Positions 60,225 through 64,000 of a DNA stretch of 64,000 bases are shown here, piece after piece. Under the pieces are notes generated by a model, which saw only the letters and a program-made list of their open reading frames with translations, had not been told where the DNA came from and searched no databases. Position numbers and translations under genes: made by a program. Numbering within the stretch: position 1 is the first letter of the stretch; every line of letters starts with the position of its first letter. The stretch is from Pararhizobium capsulatum DSM 1112 (lineage in GTDB: Bacteria; Pseudomonadota; Alphaproteobacteria; Rhizobiales; Rhizobiaceae). The DNA lies in the NCBI RefSeq assembly GCF_030814475.1, contig NZ_JAUSVF010000002.1:982994-1046993 (forward strand), given 5' to 3'.

Positions 60225-61047
60225 ACCGCTGCTGTCTATCGACAATCTGCATATCTCGTTCCCGTCCGATGCGGGTCCGGTTTCCGTCGTCAAATCCGTC
60301 TCGCTGACCGTCGGACAGGAGATCGTCGCGATCGTCGGCGAATCTGGCTCCGGCAAATCCCTGACCGGACGGGCGGTGATGGGCCTTTTGACGCGCCGCG
60401 CCGATGTAACCGCCACCCGCATGACATTTCAGGACACGGACTTGCAGACACTGAACGAAGCCGGCTGGAGCCGGCTGCGCGGCAGCGGAATGGGCCTGAT
60501 CCTGCAAGACCCCAAATTCTCGCTCAATCCGGCGCATCGCGTCGGTCGTCAGGTCGAGGAAGCGCTTCTGCTGCACACCCGTCTGCCTGCCAGGGAGCGA
60601 AAGGAGCGGGCGCTCGACATGCTGGACAAGGTCGGGCTGCCCGATCCGTTGCGTGTCTATTCGAGCTATCCCGCCGCCCTTTCCGGCGGCATGGGCCAGC
60701 GCGTGATGATCGCCGCGATGTTGATCAACCGGCCAAAGCTGATCATCGCCGACGAACCGACATCCGCCCTCGATCGCGGACTTCAGGATCAGGTGCTGAC
60801 CCTGCTGCGCTCCCTGACCGAAGAATTCGGCATGGGGCTTATCCTCATCAGCCACGATCTGCAGCAGGTGTCGCGTTATGCCGACCGCGTGATCGTCATG
60901 CGTCGGGGAGAGATCGTCGAAAGGCTACCCGCTTCAGAGCTTGCCCAAGCAAAATCAGCTTACACGCGCGGCCTCTGGGCAGCCCGGCCTTCAGCCGCCA
61001 CCCATGGAACCCGCCTTCCGGTGTTCGAAGAGGAAACACCGGCATGA
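60217..61047 (+). CDS. Dpp/Opp-type ABC transporter ATP-binding protein D
   Basis: The product is 276 residues. Walker A VGESGSGKSLTGRAVMG, ABC signature LSGGMGQRVMIAAML (slightly degenerate, G-M-G-Q instead of G-Q), Walker B LIIADEPTSALDR and H-loop LILISHDLQQV are in order. It is shorter than the usual DppD (~325) and lacks the C-terminal OppD/F extension with the Fe-S-like Cys region. It hydrolyses ATP as heterodimer with the following ATPase. Confidence 0.9.
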   Translation: MTEPLLSIDNLHISFPSDAGPVSVVKSVSLTVGQEIVAIVGESGSGKSLTGRAVMGLLTRRADVTATRMTFQDTDLQTLNEAGWSRLRGSGMGLILQDPKFSLNPAHRVGRQVEEALLLHTRLPARERKERALDMLDKVGLPDPLRVYSSYPAALSGGMGQRVMIAAMLINRPKLIIADEPTSALDRGLQDQVLTLLRSLTEEFGMGLILISHDLQQVSRYADRVIVMRRGEIVERLPASELAQAKSAYTRGLWAARPSAATHGTRLPVFEEETPA

Positions 61048-61766
61048 CAACAGCTGTTTCGGTCAAGGACCTTTCGATAAGCTTCCAGTCGGCCAGGACG
61101 CGGTTCGCGGCGCTGCGCGACGTCACGTTTTCGGTGGAAGAAGGCCAGACCTTCGGCCTGATCGGTCCTTCGGGTTGCGGCAAGACGACGGTGCTGCGCG
61201 CCATCGCCGGGCTGAATACCAACTGGACCGGTTCGATCGATATCCTCGGCACACCGCTGACACCGGGCAGGAAAATCACCGGCGAGGCCCGCCGCAATAT
61301 CCAGATGGTGTTTCAGGACCCCTACTCGTCGCTGCATCCGCGTCACCGGATTGGGCGGATCCTCTCAGAACCGTTGAAGCTCATCGGCACGGAGGGGATC
61401 GATGCGACTGTCACCGCGGCGCTCGATCAGGTCGGGCTGCCCGCAGCAATTTCCGACCGCTACCCGCATCAGCTATCGGGCGGCCAGCGCCAGCGGATCG
61501 CCATCGCGCGTGCCCTGCTTTTGAAGCCGAAGCTGTTGCTGCTGGACGAGCCGACGTCCGCCCTCGACGTCACGGTACAGGCGGAGATTCTCAATCTCCT
61601 CAACGACCTGAAGACATCTCACCGGATGACTTTCATCCTTGTCAGCCATGATGCCGGCGTGATCGGCCATATGTGCGATAACGGGGTCCTGATGAGCCAT
61701 GGACAGATCGCGCGCCACCTCGACCGAGCGGCATTGTCGCAGCTGACGGAAGAGATCGTGGCCTAA
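61044..61766 (+). CDS. Dpp/Opp-type ABC transporter ATP-binding protein F
   Basis: The product is 240 residues with Walker A GPSGCGKTTVLRAIAGL, Q-loop NIQMVFQDPYSSLHPRHR, ABC signature HQLSGGQRQRIAIARAL, Walker B LLLLDEPTSALDV and H-loop TFILVSHDAGV. It overlaps the preceding ATPase gene by 4 nt and is the last gene of the operon; the palindromic repeat copy 2 begins 25 nt after its stop and may serve as the operon terminator. Confidence 0.92.
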   Translation: MTTAVSVKDLSISFQSARTRFAALRDVTFSVEEGQTFGLIGPSGCGKTTVLRAIAGLNTNWTGSIDILGTPLTPGRKITGEARRNIQMVFQDPYSSLHPRHRIGRILSEPLKLIGTEGIDATVTAALDQVGLPAAISDRYPHQLSGGQRQRIAIARALLLKPKLLLLDEPTSALDVTVQAEILNLLNDLKTSHRMTFILVSHDAGVIGHMCDNGVLMSHGQIARHLDRAALSQLTEEIVA

Positions 61767-61790
61767 AAACGAAGCCGGGATCGCTCGTTG

Positions 61791-61891
61791 GAGGATGTCT
61801 GGTTCAGATTGAACCAGACATCCTCTAGATTCTTTTGTTTTCGTTTGTCTTTTCGGGAAAACCGGTTTCCACTTTTCCTGACAAACTCTAG
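61791..61891 (-). repeat. Palindromic intergenic repeat element, copy 2 (reverse orientation)
   Basis: This is the reverse complement of the 47228-47330 element with a few substitutions (for example GGAAGCGAT to GGAAACCGG). It contains the same 15-bp hairpin with the loop AGATT. It lies between the convergent dpp operon and osmC, overlaps the last codons of neither, and may terminate transcription from both sides. Confidence 0.9.
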
Positions 61892-62319
61892 CCGGCAACC
61901 GTCGTCACGAACTCGGGATTGCCGCGGATCGTGTTGCTGACGGTGCAGATTTCGCTTTCCGCCGCCTCGGCAATCGCATGCCGCATGCTCTCGTCGAAAT
62001 CGCCGCGGATATCGAGATGGATATTGAAGCGCGCGACGCGGGAGGGCTCGTCGGCCGCCTTCTCACCGGTCACGCTGGCCGTCACCTCGACAAGCCGATC
62101 CAGAACGCCAAAGCGGCTGGCAGCGATACGGGCGCTCAAGACCAGGCAGGCGGCAAGCGAGCTGTAGAGCAGGTCAAGCGGATTGAAACCGGGCTGCGTT
62201 GCGCCGGTGACGATATCGAGGCTGCCGTCCGTGGCCGAAGTCACATGCGGAAAGCCCGTGCGCCCGAGCACGGCGGTTGCACCGGTGGCCCGGGTTTTCT
62301 GTGTGGCGATGGCGGTCAC
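61888..62319 (-). CDS. OsmC-family protein
   Basis: The product is 143 residues from a GTG at 62319 with AGGA 9 nt upstream. It has the Ohr/OsmC fold landmarks: NPLDLLYSSLAACLVLSAR with the first redox Cys, RVARFNIHLDIRGDF, and AAESEICTVSNTIRGN with the second Cys. Such proteins reduce organic hydroperoxides via a Cys pair. Its stop overlaps the end of the repeat element. It stands alone. Confidence 0.88.
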   Translation of the reverse strand: MTAIATQKTRATGATAVLGRTGFPHVTSATDGSLDIVTGATQPGFNPLDLLYSSLAACLVLSARIAASRFGVLDRLVEVTASVTGEKAADEPSRVARFNIHLDIRGDFDESMRHAIAEAAESEICTVSNTIRGNPEFVTTVAG

Positions 62320-62439
62320 GGGGATTATCCTGATAGATCAATGGAAAGAACGGAAGCAATACCGGCAAAGGTACGCTCACGCGATTGAAAAAGTGTGGCG
62401 CGTCTTTCGCACGGAGCTCATGGGATTTCCAGTCCCAGG

Positions 62440-63828
62440 TCACTCCGCGCCGACTGGCTCGAAAGATGGGGCGGGCTGGTGGAGCCAGGCGCGCAGCGTC
62501 GATGCCGCCGCATAGACCTGGCGGACGATTTCGGGCACCTGATCGATGTCGGGTAGGCTGCCGAGGCCTAAAGGCCCCATCGCGAAAAGCCCATGAAACA
62601 CACCCGGCTCCACGACGGCCCGGCCGCAACTGTCGACGAAGACCCCGAGCTCCAGCTCATCCCGCCGCGCAAGGCCAGACGTGAACACGGAGCGAAACAG
62701 CGGAGCATCGACATCGATCGGCCGGATACGGCAATCGATCGTCCGCTCCGCGGGAAGCACCTGAAGACCCGCGGATGTCGAAAGCAGCACGCCGTTGGTG
62801 GCAATGCGCTCGACTTTTCCTTTCTTCATGGTGATGGCGCCGGTGGCGATGGCCTCATGCAGGCGCTTGTAATGGCTTGGCGGCAGGCGGTTCCGGTGGC
62901 TGTCGTAGATCGGCTTCACATGCCGCTTGAAACGGCGACGCTCTTCGCTGGAGAGCCCCTTCCAAAGATCGCCGGCACGCAGGCGAAATCCATTCATGAT
63001 GCCCTGCCATCCGGTCCCTTCCAGCTCGGCCGTGTTGGCAGCCTCGCGCAGGAAACGGAATGCACCCCGAAGCGTGCCCGGCAGCGGCTTGTCTGACGCC
63101 ACCGGACCGACACCCGCTCTGGTGTGGGACTGCGGCAGAAAGCCCGAGGCGGAAATCAGCGTGACATGGGAAGCCTCGTCGGCCGCCAGCAGCTTGAGCG
63201 CGCGGTCAACAGCCTGGACACCGCCGCCGATGACGATAGCGTCCTCCACACGTCCCGACGCCGCCAGCTCCTCCCCCCTCTCGCTGACACCGTAGCCGGT
63301 TGCCAGAAACACGGCATCGAAATGCGTTCGTTCTCCGTCACCGGAAAGAACCTGAAGCCCACCGCGCGGATCGGCATCGACGGCGATCACGGCCTCCGCC
63401 CGGATTTGAACAATGACATCCGTCCGCTGCCGCAGCGCTTCGGAAAAACGCTGATAGACATAGCCGCTGAAAATCTCGCCGGATACAAAGGCATGATCGA
63501 CACCCTCGCCGCTATTTTCCTGGCGGCTGCGCCATTCCTCGTCCGTTTCCAGCCAATGCTTGAAATCCATTCGCACAGTCGGGTCGATCGAAAGATCCCT
63601 GACACGGCTGTTGAGCACCGTCTTGCCAGACCGGCTGACACTTTCCCCGCCGTTGATCCTGGGGCTGGGGTCGTACATGACGAGATGGAAGGGCAGGTCG
63701 AAGTCCTTGAGCAAGGCAATGGCATTCATGATGCCAGTAAACCCACGGCCGACAATTGCGACCCTTGCAAGACTATCGGCGCGCGAACCGTGAGAAGGTC
63801 TGGAAAACGGGGCGGTCTGCAGTGTCAT
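62440..63828 (-). CDS. FAD/NAD(P)-binding protein (PF13454-type, hydroxyacylglutathione-like neighbour unknown)
   Basis: The product is 462 residues from an ATG at 63828 with AGGAG 6 nt upstream. The N-terminal FAD motif VAIVGRGFTGIMNAIALL (residues ~22-40) and the second Rossmann ATGYGVSERGEELAASGRVED followed by IVIGGGVQAVDRALKLL resemble the FAD-NAD(P)-binding family PF13454 seen in HpyO-like and uncharacterised hydroxylases. Other parts, such as RRFKRHVKPIYDSHRNRLPP, also recur in that family. Substrate unknown. It is complete, and 171 nt to the right edge of the window have no feature. Confidence 0.82.
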   Translation of the reverse strand: MTLQTAPFSRPSHGSRADSLARVAIVGRGFTGIMNAIALLKDFDLPFHLVMYDPSPRINGGESVSRSGKTVLNSRVRDLSIDPTVRMDFKHWLETDEEWRSRQENSGEGVDHAFVSGEIFSGYVYQRFSEALRQRTDVIVQIRAEAVIAVDADPRGGLQVLSGDGERTHFDAVFLATGYGVSERGEELAASGRVEDAIVIGGGVQAVDRALKLLAADEASHVTLISASGFLPQSHTRAGVGPVASDKPLPGTLRGAFRFLREAANTAELEGTGWQGIMNGFRLRAGDLWKGLSSEERRRFKRHVKPIYDSHRNRLPPSHYKRLHEAIATGAITMKKGKVERIATNGVLLSTSAGLQVLPAERTIDCRIRPIDVDAPLFRSVFTSGLARRDELELGVFVDSCGRAVVEPGVFHGLFAMGPLGLGSLPDIDQVPEIVRQVYAAASTLRAWLHQPAPSFEPVGAE

Positions 63829-64000
63829 GGGGGGCTCCTTCCTGCATCATTCAGGTGGGCGCCGGTCGGTCACCCACTTGGATCGGCCTCAACGTCATAC
63901 TCCATAAAAATAATAGAAAATAGAATCCGGAATGCAAGCGCTCGTTTCCGCGGCATCCATAATAATCAGATATCTGCCCGGTCAGCCGCGACAAGTACGT

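Noticed and set aside
1..64000. CRISPR arrays, tRNA or rRNA genes, intact insertion sequences and plasmid origins
   Set aside because: No regularly spaced direct repeats, no rRNA-like tracts, no transposase-like proteins and no repABC-type genes were seen by reading. A dedicated tRNA scan could still find a gene I missed.

Overview
The window looks like chromosomal or large-replicon DNA of a Rhizobiales bacterium, most likely Rhizobiaceae (Rhizobium, Agrobacterium or Ensifer type). The reasons are high-GC coding DNA with many 4-bp ATGA/GTGA start-stop overlaps, the glxABCD-glnT gene set, several solute-binding-protein ABC operons, XRE-cupin and GntR regulators, and two copies of a ~100-bp palindromic intergenic repeat of the kind seen in rhizobia. 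No rRNA, tRNA, CRISPR array or intact insertion sequence was seen. All product calls rest on reading the proteins and DNA by eye; no database search was run.

Layout. 0-7 kb: a cell-surface polysaccharide region with a partial ELM1-like gene, a GT92-type glycosyltransferase, three small sialyltransferase-fold-like proteins, an OafA-type acyltransferase with an SGNH domain, and an AT-rich GT8-like gene. 7-8.3 kb: a decayed GntR gene and an XRE-cupin regulator. 8.3-30.4 kb: the methylated-amine island. It holds soxBDAG (best read as N-methylglutamate dehydrogenase mgdABCD), a GlxA-type AraC regulator, glxBCD (mgsABC), glnT (gmaS), purU, dmmDABC (dimethylamine monooxygenase), tmm (trimethylamine monooxygenase), a small PAS/half-MCP sensor, tdm (TMAO demethylase) and an APC permease. 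Together these encode an apparently complete route from trimethylamine to TMAO, dimethylamine, methylamine, gamma-glutamylmethylamide, N-methylglutamate and finally glutamate, with one-carbon units passing to tetrahydrofolate and formate.

31-39.7 kb: a divergent GntR-controlled catabolic cluster with a complete branched-chain-amino-acid-type ABC transporter, a TIGR04076-like small protein, an aldo/keto reductase and a second aldo/keto reductase fused to a RidA domain. 39.7-47.1 kb: a PotABCD-type ABC transporter, a TMADH/N-methylproline-demethylase-like flavoprotein, a cupin protein and a second XRE-cupin regulator with a perfect 23-bp inverted repeat in the divergent promoter.

47.2-55.9 kb: assorted genes, including an HtrA-like protein that seems to have lost its catalytic triad, RNase HI, PPK2, a phospholipase-D-type protein, an EamA transporter, a secreted Asp/His/Gly-rich protein and a ketopentenoate hydratase-like gene. 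55.9-61.8 kb: a truncated ABC ATPase fragment, then a complete Dpp/Opp-type transporter operon in which an 18-bp hairpin overlaps the probable ribosome binding site of the first permease gene. 61.9-63.8 kb: an OsmC-family protein and an FAD/NAD(P)-binding protein.
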